Positions 9,700-27,756 of a stretch of DNA of 64,000 bases are shown in pieces. A program made the translations under genes and the position numbers. Position 1 is the stretch's first letter. Each line of letters starts with the position of its first letter. Source of the stretch: Dermanyssus gallinae. Taxonomy: Eukaryota; Arthropoda; Arachnida; Mesostigmata; Dermanyssidae. The stretch lies in NCBI GenBank assembly GCA_003439945.1, contig QVRM01000463.1:186001-250000 (forward strand), given 5' to 3'. The notes beneath the pieces are model-generated. The model was not told the origin of the DNA. It worked only from the letters and a program-made list of their open reading frames with translations, and searched no databases.

Positions 9700-10435
9700 T
9701 TTACTTAAAAAGAACGACCCTCGGTTTTTGTTTAGGGTAGTGCCTTGTTGTCATTTTCGTTTAGATAACCCCCTGCTGTGACTGTAAGGTCACATGACTT
9801 TCTTTCTATCTCTAGCCTGGTCGCTGTGCATAAAACTACTAAGAGAAGACAATCTTTCTTTAAAAGACTCCGATCTAAGTGATCGTGATAGCGTATATTC
9901 CGGCAACGCTGTTGCACCCCGGCCGCCGCGCGGGCCGATTCCCGCGGCATTAGAGTCATACATCTGTATTGAAATTTTAGTTATTGATACTGTGTGACCT
10001 TCTTTCGAGTGTATTCTCAAACCCTCCAAATTTGTCGAACACGATAGTCTCCCTTATTATTGCCAAAAAAACCCTATATTGGAAACACACTAGGTAATGT
10101 AATAAAGCAATGATTAGAGTATCTCTATATATTTATGTTATTATCTAACTGTATACCATACTGCGTTCCAGCGATGTATCATAGCACAACATAGAGACTC
10201 TATTTATTTCCTAAGTCACTATTGTTCAACTTCTTGTAGTCAACTTTTTGTTTCGCCCTTCGGCTGCTGATGCTGCGTGTCGCCGGCGCAGCGCAGGGGC
10301 CTTCAAAGGTAGCTCTGCGACACTAGACGCGTCATTGATGTTGCCCGTGTGCTGCTGCTGCTGACTACTGGCTGCGAGGTTAGCCTTGATGATGTCATCC
10401 AACTGCAGCCCGATTACGTAGTCGCTGACTTAAAC
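9700..10435. other. No gene seen
   Basis: Short GC-rich patch at 9916-9950 (CCCCGGCCGCCGCGCGGG) and a CTG run near 10350. No supported coding region. Confidence 0.5.
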
Positions 10436-10436
10436 T

Positions 10437-10590
10437 TTGTTCGGGCTGACCCTCAGCCAAGATTTAACGTTCTTGGTACTGATTTCGCATTGTTTCATAG
10501 CCGGACCCCCGGATAAATACAAATGTGTAACGGTGGGGCTCGAACCCGCTTTGTAGTCTACGCTTGCCGCTGAGAAATCCGTCTCAACAA
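10437..10590 (-). mobile_element. tRNA-derived SINE, copy 1
   Basis: Read on the minus strand it has a tRNA-like head with a B box (GCGGGTTCGAGCCCC, complement of 10530-10545), then a body that matches the SINE at 44542-44726 closely: shared blocks include GGCTGA...AGCCAAGA, TTTCGCATTG and ATAAATACAAATGTG. It probably derives from a pol III transcript. No clear target-site duplication is visible, and the A-box end differs from copy 2. Confidence 0.65.
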
Positions 10591-12142
10591 CATTGTCTTT
10601 ACCTCCCAAGAACAATACCTTTGCTGGAATGCCCCTCGTAGGCAATGTACCTATTGAGCGCGAAGTTACGCCACCATTACAAGAATCGTACACGGGCATT
10701 CACCTTACGAAACAATTAAGTCATGTTCATCGTACAAGTGATCAATTGGACGCACCTAAAAAATTACCCACTTGTTCTACAAATCATCACTGTCAGGTCC
10801 CTCTGTACGGCCTGTGAAACACCCAAATACTCCCAGACAAACCTCGTCACAACAAATTTTTATTCGTGAGGCTTCTGCCAACTGCTGCCTTTACTTCGTC
10901 TAGTGGACGAATCGAGTATCCAATGTCTTTATTGGTGCAAGTGCCGGTGAAACAGCCAAATCTACTAGGTTTTCTAGCGCACTTTGGTAGCTGTTGTTAT
11001 ATGCGATCTTGCTGGCCGTTCCAGCGGCTGCTTCTTTCGAGACATCTGTACTTTGCGAGGCAGAAAGCTTTACTTGAGGCGTCGCCTTTTTTATATACGT
11101 GCGAATCATAAAAGCATAACCGTGACTGACGAATTCTCTAGCAACAATAACTACAGGAACAACGCAGGACGATTTCCGCCTGCCCACCTCAGCCGAACTC
11201 AAGTAGCTCCATTGTCCCACCTCCACCTTAGACAGCTACAGGCACTAGAACTGGCAACGTGCCGTGCCCGCACGAACGCACAGTTGGTATCCGCGTGGAA
11301 AAGGCAATAACATTACTGAATCGCAGGGGGGAGAGGGCTCAACGGTGAATGCGTTTATCTGAGAAAGGCCAAGTCGCGGCTATTGCGGCACTTCGAAGTC
11401 TGCTTTAGGCGCGCATTTTCACCGCAACATTAACAAGTAAAAGCTGTCATGTTATGATGCGTTTCTTCAGATTCGGCCTGCAACTACGTAGATTATAGGA
11501 AAACGCTGTCAAATTAGGCTCGGCCTCGGAATTACCAGAGCCATCTCTCTGGCACAACTGCGACTGGGAGGCTCCAGAACACACGCGAACAAGTTGGCTA
11601 TCAAGCGCACTCTGTGGTCGCTTTCCGTGCGAAGGAAGGCTTCCAGCTTGATCAGCAACATGTCATCCTTCACTGAAGCCGATTGAAAAATGATGTGAAC
11701 AAAACACTATAACCCTGCGCCAATCCCCACCTAGCCGGTAACTCGGGTCTTATTCTGGTTTGGGCTCGCTGGCTGGGTGACCCTTCTCGTTAGAAGGCGA
11801 ATGACTAAGACTAGACCGCTGTTCAAAGACCTGGAGCAATTGTTTATGCCGAATACTCCACTTGAATTTAGGAAATGACCCGGGACTCACCTTGGTTTTT
11901 TGATCGAAGCTAGTAAGGGCGCAGAAGGCTACTCCTGACAGGCCGACACCAGTAATCTCTGACGACAAAACACTTAAGGGACACGTCAACGGGGTTTGCA
12001 AATATGTAGGTAGGCGCACATGAAGGAACAATTGAATAACCTTGCCTGACGACAAGCAATGCTTGTCATTTTCACCGAAGCCAAGAAAGGAGCCACACGA
12101 AACACCTCATGAGCTGCAACCACCTGATGAGGGGGAAATACC

Positions 12143-12166
12143 CTTTACATACTGCAGTATGTAAAG
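12143..12166. repeat. 24-bp perfect palindrome
   Basis: CTTTACATAC-TGCA-GTATGTAAAG reads identically on both strands. Confidence 0.9.
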
Positions 12167-13604
12167 ATTTTACTCCCCACGAGTTGTTCGTATCAAGCAA
12201 CTAGCGAAACCACCACAAAATTTAATACGAAAAGTAAGTGAGTTAGCTCTAGCTCTATTGATGTGCAAATCCATCGCGTCTAACATTTTTACAGGCCACA
12301 GTGAGTTCTTGGTGATGAGAAATGAATAGCCAAGTCGAGCAAGTTCAATCAAAAGGAAAAATGTAAGAGAAGCGACCACAGCCAGAGGTCAAAATGCGGC
12401 AGGCAACAATGAAGATTCTACGGGGACCCTGATGACCCCCTCTCGCTGGGCAATCAACAGCGATGGAGAGAAACCTGTTAGTGGTATAGCCCAAGAGGAG
12501 GTTCATCGAGTCAATTCTATGGCACTTCCTAAAGACCACTATACTGCCACACAAGCCAACGCAAGGCGAAGCATATCAGAGATAAGATATAAAACCCCGA
12601 TGCTCTCTTAATCCGCTGGTAAAGTAACTGCGCATAAAGTTTCCTTACTAACACAGTATCAACCATATTAGGGAGGCGATGCCGATCTCGCTTCTTCAGT
12701 AGAACTGCAAAGATGCAAAGCCTAGCACACCTCGGTATGTCGGGGGCTGTATCGCTAAAAACACAATTGTTGTTGCTGATGCATTTTGTAAAATGATCAT
12801 AAAGTATGCAGTCACTGTCAATAACGGCGTGATAAGCGCACCTTCAACTGCGTCTTGGCTCGCAGACGGAAGGACCGGGTAAGCTTAGTAGGGGCGTTAG
12901 AACACCCTACAGTGGTAAGCTCCGACATACCCAGTTTCTCTGCGGCAAATAGGCGGTCCGCTTAAGGAGTAACTTAAACATTTTCGTCTGTCTTGTATGC
13001 TAGCCCGTCGGAAGCTATAAAGCCTCGACTAGAAGAGTCATGGTTGTGCCTTTATACTAGAAGCTTTATTGTTTCCGATGGGTTAATGCTGAGAACGTAA
13101 CCTACAACACATCGTAAGGATATTTAGTCCTAGACCTTTTAGCCACAAACGTAGATAGTTTCTCGCGTTCGTGGGCAAAATGTCTATTGACCTTCATTTC
13201 GGTGCGTTGTGACCTAATCATCTTTTTACCGCTAATTTGGATTAAACAGTGCGACTTGTCTGAACAAAGTGGTCACTGTCTTTTTATTCTTAAAATCGAA
13301 TCCCAACGTTGTACGTTTTGGTATTTCACTAGCTTTGAGCGGCATATGAAAATAAATCGGTGTTCGGCTTGAATATAAAAGAATAGATGCCGTTTGTATC
13401 ACTAGGCTACCTTCTTAATGAACTTGCCAAGTATGAACAGGTCCATATCAAATTGGCTGATTTACCAATATCTAGTTAATACGTTTTTTTCTACAAAAGG
13501 CACTAATGCTTACAGATATCGGTTTACTTAAAAACTTGGTGTGCAACGCTAAACCGCACGTTTCGAACGCAAGTGAATTAAAGTGACCACAAGAATATGT
13601 TGTA

Positions 13605-13631
13605 TGCCTGAGTCCAGACTGGACTCAGGCA
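13605..13631. repeat. Perfect 12-bp hairpin
   Basis: Arms TGCCTGAGTCCA and TGGACTCAGGCA are separated by the 3-base loop GAC. Confidence 0.9.
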
Positions 13632-14079
13632 GTAAACGGCAGAAGGGTATCGAATCTTTTGCTAGCCCCAATACAATATATCCTGCTGTGGATGCTTCTG
13701 ATCAGCACAAGACTGAGCTTTTCACCGAGCACCCTCCTCTGTGCGTCTGGTTCGAGTACTTTACTGACACAAAAGCCATACAACATTTTACATCCTGACG
13801 ACCGTCTCTACTAATAAAATCTATTAACTTCTTTCCGACTTCAAACCTCAAGATGATTAGCTCACCATGTACCCGAGAACATTTCTCTGCTAGTTTTCAA
13901 ATCATTTAAGATGTTCTTGACGATTTGATCAAATTATAATTAGGGCCTTTACGACCTAGCGTATTACCTTGAGAGGCTCGGAAACGAATGTTGACAACTA
14001 CCGCTTCCTTTCGCAATGCCCTGCTGCTGCTACTGTATCGCGCAGACAGGTTATCTGTTCTGCGCACATCTGCTGCTTG

Positions 14080-14087
14080 TATTTAAG
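14080..14087 (+). promoter_or_regulatory. Possible TATA element of TMEM165
   Basis: TATTTAAG lies 106 bases upstream of the TMEM165 start codon, which would put transcription start near 14110 and give a short 5' UTR of about 80 bases. This is the only TATA-like element just upstream; it is not otherwise supported. Confidence 0.3.
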
Positions 14088-14192
14088 GCTGTCTGCAATA
14101 TGTGCGAGATCCGGCGTCCGCACACGGCGGGGGGCCGACCCACACGAACGCGCAGAAACAGCACAGGAGCGCACTGGCGTTGGACACGCACA

Positions 14193-20562
<6,370 letters not shown>

Positions 20563-20638
20563 CAATTTGCGGAAAGGCTCTCAGACGCGGAAGATGACGC
20601 GACGTCACGCGAATGATCGTAGTAGTCCACGATCAAAA

Positions 20639-20672
20639 GCCGTGATTAGCCCCGGTCGGGGCTGATCGCGGC
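20639..20672 (+). promoter_or_regulatory. Stem-loop in TMEM165 3' UTR
   Basis: Fifteen-base arms (20639-20653 and 20658-20672) pair fully in the sense RNA if two U-G wobbles are counted, around a GGUC loop. It starts 77 bases after the stop codon. Function unknown. Confidence 0.5.
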
Positions 20673-20679
20673 CTATTGA

Positions 20680-21500
20680 CATTGAACACTCAAGGACACC
20701 TTCCGAAAGGAAAATCGTCCCTTTGATTAATTTTACCGAGACTAAATTTGAACGCAATGCAAGTGCCAGAAACAATTATACGAGCCTTGAGGTTGTTTTT
20801 ATTTGTATTTGCGACCACGAGTTCGCCGCACACCCACGACCAAGCCGTAATGACATAATGGCCCTGCTATGAAACGTTGTTTGCTAGCTTTTGGCTAAGG
20901 TCCTAGCGCCGCCAAAACCTTTAATCGGGTATATCTGATTTACTGCCGGAAGGAAACCGTGTTTACCCCCCCCCCCCCTTAAAACCCAGACGAAAGAACA
21001 AAACACTGTCGGAAAAGAGAAGAGGCATCTGGTTGCCTGTTGACTAAGGCGGGCAGGAATCATAAAAACAGTTGTGACCGATACTTAAGCGTTGCATGCA
21101 TGCAGGGATGAACAGCTTCGTCATAAGCAAAAGCATGAACACCATCATCGTAGTCGCACTAAATTGATGCCTATATTGAAGTGTTATTTCAACAATGCGT
21201 CACTTTAAAACTACTACAAGCCATCACGGATAGTCAGCCATTGGCTGTATAATAATTGCGTACAGTCAATGGCTTTATTTTAGCTATTGTCGAACAAGTG
21301 TGTGAGTCGCAAGATAGTCAGGCTAGGTGTGCACGTGTCGATGAATTTAGTGAAAAGCCTTGTGTGGAGTAACAGCACTTTAGGTTCACTCGCTTACGTA
21401 GTCAGCTTTTTAAAGGGTTCTAGTGCATTCCATTATCATGATTATATACTAGGTGGATCAATAAATTTGTAGCGTGGATACAGACAATAGACAGAGAAAC
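20680..21500. other. TMEM165 downstream region
   Basis: Probably 3' UTR and flank. An AATAAA at about 21461 is the first perfect signal I noticed, roughly 900 bases after the stop. A hairpin with 14-base arms is at 21236-21274. No other gene seen. Confidence 0.35.
21236..21274. repeat. Hairpin, 14-bp arms
   Basis: AGCCATTGGCTGTA and TACAGTCAATGGCT pair with one G-T wobble around an 11-base loop. Confidence 0.75.
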
Positions 21501-21544
21501 ACCATGGATTTCTTATTGTGCAGTATAATGAACCCGAGGCTCAA

Positions 21545-22050
21545 CATATCTAGTCCAACTATCCTCAATAGCCTTTACACCACGAGCAGAATATTCGCAT
21601 TGTCGTGGTGAAACAGCACAGTCCTTTTCTGCATGGCGGGCCGTTCTGCTATCATGCGTTGCTTCATCTGGCCCAAGAGTGATGGACATGTACTCATCAG
21701 TTATCGCACTTCCTGCAGAAAGGTAGTGTTCATAGAATACATTTTACATTCCGGAAAACGGTCGCCAAAACCGTTTCGGTTGAGAAGTGCATCTTTACCC
21801 TGGTGGAAGGTCTTTCGCCGCGTTGATTCGGTGGATCTTGGTGGTATTTTCCCGTTCTGGGGTGAAATGGGGATCCAGGTTTCATCGGCGGTTACAAATC
21901 GGCTCAAAACGTTCTGTTTATTTTGTCCGATTTGAAAAAGTTACAAATTTCTCTCTAAAATTGACACGCGTGCCAGTGTTTCCTCAATTATTAGCTCGTG
22001 TGGTAGCCACTTTGCTTCAGTGTTTTCATGCATAAAGGCTTAAGCAGCAT
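21545..22050 (-). mobile_element. mariner transposase relic
   Basis: The minus strand at 21907 encodes SRFVTADETWI, the block around the first catalytic Asp of mariner transposases. Farther along, in another frame near 21640-21600, it encodes KRTVLFHHDNA, the block around the second Asp. Between them the frame is shifted and shortened. The upstream part (to about 22050) shows only weak remains of the region preceding ADETWI. No inverted terminal repeats are recognised. This is a dead copy. Confidence 0.7.
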
Positions 22051-22059
22051 TTAGTGTGC

Positions 22060-22760
22060 TGCACCTTAGGTAATGCTCATCTCTCTCTCTCTTCATATAT
22101 GTATACATAACTCCAATATAAATAGACATACATCACTAGTACGTCAATATTTTCAAACATATTTATGTAGGCAATCACGGGAGACATTTTTAATTATCAT
22201 TAAGAATCTCCAAAACACGGGTATTGGGCAACCCGGTCTCTCTTCTATCAATAATCTGTATGTCAGTTATGATCGTAAGGTATGAACCCATAGGACAAAG
22301 CGTTACAATATTAGAGATACTTATTTTACGGTACCCGCTACAGAGGTAGTATTTCTTCTGCACATGATAAAATTCCAAATAAAGTACAGTTTCGATAACT
22401 CAGTGTGAGGGCAAACCCAGTTCAGAAAACGCCCTAAAAGGAGCCTAATATTTTGAAATAGCGACATTGGTTTATGGTTATTGAGATGCCCGTAGAAATG
22501 CCATAAAGGTTCCAATCTGTGCTTCTGTCGCAATGTGAATGGGAAATGAGCGTAGTACTGAAGCTCGTCAAGTCCTGCCGCGGCCTTTAAGCGATTCTGA
22601 AGTAGTCGACGTGACAAAAAAAGCGCCGTCCGGGAAAGCAAATAAACATCTTAGTGAAGCAATTTTCGTTGCGCCCTGCTTCACTACTGTTCAACAAGTA
22701 TTCACGGACTGGAAAACAGTATGATCCCGAAAGGAAAAGGAAATCTGTTGGGTTCATTAT
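22060..22760. other. No gene seen
   Basis: AT-rich sequence between the mariner relic and the next LINE. A 106-codon minus frame (22641-22321) has no recognisable domain. Confidence 0.4.
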
Positions 22761-22769
22761 CATATCAAG

Positions 22770-24830
22770 GTGGCGAAGAAGAGCGCAATCTTTAAACTTG
22801 TGTCGGCTCTTAAAAGAGCCATCAGGAGCAGCATAGAGAGAAAATGGAAAGAACTGTGCGAAGAGGTGAATGACAATATATGGGGGAAACCCTATAAAAT
22901 TGTCATGGATAAATAAAGAAGGTCTCGCCCGGTCCGGACGGTCTTGTGAAGAGCGCGGTGAAACGACTTTTTCCGAGTCGCGCTGACCCCGCTCGGCCAG
23001 AGATTGAGGTTCCAGAGGCGGGCGTGCCACCCATTGAGGATTGCGAGATAATGGCCGCTGCGGATCGCTCGCCGAAAGGCAAGGCCCCCGGCCCCGATGG
23101 AGTACCAGCAGAGGCGATGAAGATCCTCCTACAGGAGCAGCCAGAAGTGTTCAGGCGGATGGCAGACAAGATCCTCGAGGAGGGGGTCTATCCAATAGAG
23201 TGGAAGACAGCAGAATTGGTCCTGATAAGAAAACCAGGAAAGCTACCGACAGACCCAGGTGGGTATCGCTTGATATGTCTCCTAGATACCATCGGGAAGA
23301 CATTTGAGACAATACTCAACTACAGACTGATTGCTGAACTGGAGGAAAAAGGAGCGCTGTACGGCAGCCAGTTTGGCTTCTGACGTAGGCGCTCGACAGA
23401 AATGGCCATTAATCTGGTGCTAGAGGAAGCCGAAAGGCAGCGACAACGGAATCAGTGGTCAAGGGTGCTTTGCATGGTCGTTTTTCTGGACGTCCGCAAC
23501 GCCTTCAACTCACTGAGCTGAAAAGTAATCTTAGAGGTTATGGCTGAGAAGGGTGTCTCTCCGTATCTGCAGAGGCAAATAGCCTCCTAGCTCAGCAACC
23601 GAACAGTCGTGCATACAGACAGGGAGTTCGCCATGACAGCAGGAGTCCCACAAGGCTCTGTCCTAGGGCCCATGATGTGCTGCGATGATGTGCTGCGGCT
23701 CTGCGACATGGAAGGCGTCCAGACCATTGCGTATGCCGATGACTTGGCTGTCTTAGTCACGGCGCGCAATGCGGACGCACTTCAGGGGCGGGCCCAGCGT
23801 GCCATCGAAGTAATAAACGACTGGATGGTGGGGCACGAGCTCCGGCTGGCCCCTGAGAAGAGTGAGGCTGTGCTTCTTACAGGACGGAAGAGGCACGGAT
23901 ATGTCCGGCTTGCACTGGATGGAGTGGCCATCGAAGTCAAGCAGTCAGCCCGATACCTGGGAGTGACCATTGACAAAGCCCTCAATGGCAACATACATAT
24001 AGATAAGGTGACCGCCAAGGCAGAAAATATCGTCAACAGCCTGGCTAAAATTCTGCCAATAACACGTGGCGCGACTGAGGGCAAGAAAAGACTTCTTGCC
24101 TCTGTAGCAGAGTCCACCGTGCTTTACGCCGCACCTACGTGAGGTCGCAGCGCGATGAAGCTAAAGAGGAATAGAAACAAGCTTCTGAAGACGCAGCGCA
24201 AGCTCGCGATAAGAGTCGCTAGAGCGTATCGCACGGCCGAAACAAACGCAGTGATCGCGATCGCCAGGCTCATTCCGTGGCCTAGGCTAATCGAGGAGCG
24301 AGTGCGGAGAAGACGAGAACGCCAGAAGAAAGCGGTAGCTCGACAGCAAACGCTCGAGAACTGGCAACGGGAATGGAGCCAACTGCCAACGGAGACCCCA
24401 GGAGCCTGGACCCGCCAGGTTATCCCCAACCTCATTAAATGGTTTAAGAGCAAGCATGGCCACGTCACCTATTATCTGACGCAGGTGCTAACGGGGAATG
24501 GATGCTTCCAAAAGTACTTGCACAGAGTGGGTAAAGTCGCGGAGCCTACGTGCGTTATTTGCGGCACGGGCGAGATTGACGATGTTATTCACACTGTCTT
24601 CCTCTGCCCAGCACTTGAGGCGCTAGGCGGCCCCGTGCATGACGGTAACCGACCTGGTTAACGCCATGCTTGAAAACGAGGAGAAATAGAAGCAAGGGGT
24701 GGACCTGGTAGAAGGCGTAATGAGGTTGAAGAACGAACTGGAGCGAGCACGGGTGGCCGCGAGCCAACGGCGAGAGACGTCCACAGCCAGCGGGTAGCGC
24801 CGAACGAGGAAAAGCATAAAGGAGGATAGC
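22770..24830 (+). mobile_element. R1-like LINE, single-frame body with several stops
   Basis: The first recognisable block is SALKRAIRSSIERKWKELCE then NIWGKPYKIVMD (22776-22910), followed by a frameshift into the main frame at 22946. The main frame runs to 24661 with stops but no frameshift: KGKAPGPDGVP, LICLLDTIGK, FLDVRNAFNSLS, TAGVPQGSVLGP, a 9-bp deletion, YADDLAVL, YLGVTIDK, and CVICGTGEIDDVIHTVFLC. A shifted frame then carries a charged tail to about 24798. The 5' part is missing and no poly(A) is visible. Confidence 0.85.
22946..24661 (+). pseudogene. ORF2 reverse transcriptase of R1-like LINE, four nonsense codons
   Basis: Internal stops are TGA at 23381-23383 (Arg expected), TGA at 23519-23521 (Trp expected in SLPWKVI), TAG at 23588-23590 (Tyr expected in SxYL) and TGA at 24140-24142 (Trp expected in APxW). 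Reading frame is otherwise kept over 1.7 kb, so decay has been by substitution rather than indel. Confidence 0.85.
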
Positions 24831-24839
24831 AAGTGAAAT

Positions 24840-25960
24840 CTCAATTTTTCAGTGATGTAAAACGAAAGTGTACCGCTGGAATCTGGTTATATGAATGAAA
24901 CCCTAATATAAAAAAAAGTGGCCCTACGAAGCCGCAATGCGATTCGTCGAATCGTCGGCGACTTACTTTCATCGTAATAAATTTGCGGAAGACAAATGCC
25001 ATTACGTGCCGCCATGGCGGTCGATTGACTGCAACTGACATAGTGTGTTGTGGCCAACCGCTGAAGTTTGTCATCTTCCTCTCGTATGTGAGTCTAAGAC
25101 AACACTAAATGAGAACGACTTTTAGCCCGCAAATCGGCGCCGGGAGTTACTACGGGCCTTTTTGCAGTGTGTCTCCGAGTGACGAGTGAGAATTATGCGT
25201 GCTGCGGGCACCTTTCACGCAAATGGATAATGGGTCAGAAATGTAAACTCCCTATAGTAGCACTTCTTTGGTCCGTCGATCATAGGAAGCAAGATATACG
25301 ATATAGATTATGTGGCAACGAATTAATTTTGTTATATCGTAGTCCATTCGGGAAAGTCAAGTTTCCGCTGCTATAAAAGTGCTTCATAACATATTTGGAG
25401 AGTGTTCTTTGCGTGCCGTGGACGCCAAGAAACCGCTTTGTGAACCTTTGTGAAAGAGGTGACACCTCGCCAAGGAGCTTTGGGACGGAATGGGATGCAC
25501 TATTTGGCACGTGTACACAAGGTACGTTGTGCATGGCTAACATCACTTGATATGTTCGACCCAAAATTTCGCTAGGTTGGCAAACAATGCCGTTGCTGGT
25601 TCTGTTCACAGGTGTGCGCTAAACACACGCAGCGAGCTGCCAGATGCATTGGGTCTTTGCATTTTTTGTCCGGTAGGACGGTCGTTGAAATGCTCAATCT
25701 GTATATAATGACACAATTATATTTATAATTGTATGCCATCTTAAAATGCAGACCTACTGCAGAGTAAACATTCATCATATGTGTGAGATGCTAAGCGGAG
25801 TGCAATAGGTACCAAAGAATGCCCCGCGGTTCGCGCAGTTGGGAAGGCAAAGGTGTAACTCGTTGTTGTATATATATCCTTACCCAGCCAGGCTGTTACT
25901 AAGGAATATATATATATATATATATACTCACGTTGGGTCTCGTTTACCCTTTTCTTCGCT
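24840..25960. other. No gene seen
   Basis: AT-rich DNA with a short (TA)n at 25907-25925. No coding evidence. Confidence 0.5.
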
Positions 25961-25991
25961 AGTTACGTCCGGCAGGAGTATCAAAAAATCG

Positions 25992-26200
25992 TGTTAGTGA
26001 TGTATGCAGTTGACACCGTGGTCGCACATCGCGACCTAGGTGCCATCATGTTACCCCATCAGGTTACCACTATGGCGAAGGTCTTCCTTGTCTCGAACAG
26101 ACTCTAGATAAACACCAGGAAGACCAAAGCCATTAAAAGGCGTTGGCGTCGATTGGCTTCGAGGAACGTTATATTTTGCTGCGTTGGAACAAAAATGCAC
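25992..26200 (+). pseudogene. Reverse transcriptase relic (YAVD variant)
   Basis: The plus strand encodes VMYAVDTVVAHRDL and, about 35 residues later, SNRL, a stop, then INTRKTKAI. This matches the catalytic box YADDTVVA and the downstream NRLxLNxxKTKAI block of LINE reverse transcriptases, with the first catalytic Asp replaced by Val. It is too short and degraded to assign a clade. Confidence 0.5.
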
Positions 26201-26306
26201 ACCCTTTGGTTTAAGTGGGACTTCCACACTGGTGACCCGCAGAACAGAATTGAGTTACTACTGATGTTAAAAGACGGCTCTTTGTTCTTGGCATTAGCCT
26301 GACCAG

Positions 26307-27127
26307 CTAGCCTACAGCTTGATGCGTTTTGGCCGTTGTATAATAAATGTGGGCCGTACAGGTTAAGTTTCTGTCATGCATTACACCCATGTTTTGGCCT
26401 GCTTGTTTGATCTGGATTATGTGGCCGTCTACACGGATATCCAGTTCATGGCAGTGTTTCTTCCAGTAAGCAAGAGCGCCTCGCTCTTTCCCGGTGCTTA
26501 CACTAGGTGGTGGGTCTTTATCCACCGACTTGACCCCACCCCCTCGTTTACTCGGGGTCTTCGAAAGGCTCCGCGTTCCTTGCGGTAATTAGGATTGCCA
26601 GGTCGTCGGCATAGACGACCAACAACAGCCCGCGAGGCCTGCTCATCTCTAGCGCGCTGTTGTATGCTAGATTCCACAGCGTAGGTCCTAGCACGGAATT
26701 TTGTGGTAGACCTGCAGTCATCACGTGCTCTCTGTCATCGTAACTCATACTTGGCTTGACCAGGTACAAACCTGTCAGACGCCGAAGGTACGCTGCTACT
26801 TCCTTTTTCTCCACCGCATTCAGGATCATCCACGAACTCTGGGATTTTTCTGTCGCTCCTTCTCGGCCTCGACCGCTGACCTCCCATAACGGACCCCTTA
26901 CTGATCCTCTGAGAGCGAGTTGCGATTCCTCGATTCCGTTGTTGAGTCGCCCGCATTTTTGGCTTCATCGCCTTGCCACCTGTGTTAAGGAGGCAAGTAG
27001 CTGAGCTCGAGCATGGTTTCTTCTCTGCCTTTGGGATACAAATCAAACGGGTCTTCTTCCAATCTTCTGGTTCCTCTCTCAGTAGTGAGTCTACGACCGT
27101 TTTAAATGCCGCTGGACGTTCCTTCAC
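26307..27127 (-). pseudogene. R1-like LINE reverse transcriptase, heavily degraded
   Basis: Minus-strand fragments: EEPEDWKKTRLICIPKAEKKP (about 27080-27010), then about 200 bp of scrambled frame, MTAGLPQNSVLGPTLWNLAY and VYADDLAIL (26740-26600), and LDIRVDGHIIQIKQ with a weak GVMHDRNL block (26440-26360). The motif order is the same as in the other R1-like copies. Several frameshifts separate the blocks. Confidence 0.7.
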
Positions 27128-27129
27128 TA

Positions 27130-27730
27130 TGGAATGTCCAGCCAGATGAGTGAAAACAAGATTGCTTCCGAATATATGCTGTCGGGTCCTGGGGCCGTAC
27201 CCTTTTACACTTTTTTAGTCGTTCAGTGGTCTCGAGTGTTACAGGTGGAGTTTATAGCGGCCAACTTTTGGAGTTTGTTAACTCTTTTTAGTAGATTGGC
27301 CTTCGGGTTTATTGCACAAAAAGCAATTTCTCAGCAGCGAGGCTGTTCGTGCTTACGATTATTGCGGGGCTGATGTATGGTTTTGACAAGGCATGGAATT
27401 ACCTCACGCGGGTGGATTTTAACCAGCATTATTAATGAAGCGAGTGCTTCTTTTGTCTATCCGAGCAAGGTGCCTCTTTGCGTATCTCATGCTAGTTTTT
27501 TTTAAGAGGGGAAAATGGTTTTACGCACTCCCGCTGGTGCTAATCGCGGGTAGCGTAGTGTTCAACATCGGCAGAGAAAATATGATCGGGGATTTAGATG
27601 TATTCACTGCCTTGCATTTTCGGTCTGGTCCTACCTTTAAACGCTGCCTTTTATGAGTATGAGAGTGTGAGTTGTGTACCTGCCGGTTTTGCCTGCAGAG
27701 TATAATTATGCAATGGTATGCGCGGCACTG
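27130..27730. other. No gene seen
   Basis: No supported coding region or structured repeat. Confidence 0.4.
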
Positions 27731-27734
27731 GAGC

Positions 27735-27752
27735 ATTGTATATATATATATA
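27735..27752. repeat. Short (TA)n upstream of cassette copy 1
   Basis: TA tract directly preceding the Cys/His cassette at 27757. Confidence 0.8.
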
Positions 27753-27756
27753 CCAC

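Larger units (their letters stand above)
10600..14000. other. No gene seen
   Basis: About 3.4 kb without convincing exons. It contains a 24-bp perfect palindrome (12143-12166) and a short perfect hairpin (13605-13631), listed separately. Open frames here are short and lack recognisable motifs. Confidence 0.5.

Noticed and set aside
14016..14192. Upstream in-frame ATG as the start of TMEM165
   Set aside because: The added 59 residues are Cys/Arg-rich without family similarity, and the ATG at 14193 begins a proper signal peptide and has A at -3.
22321..22641. 106-codon minus-strand ORF
   Set aside because: No domain recognised; lies between two mobile-element relics and probably open by chance.
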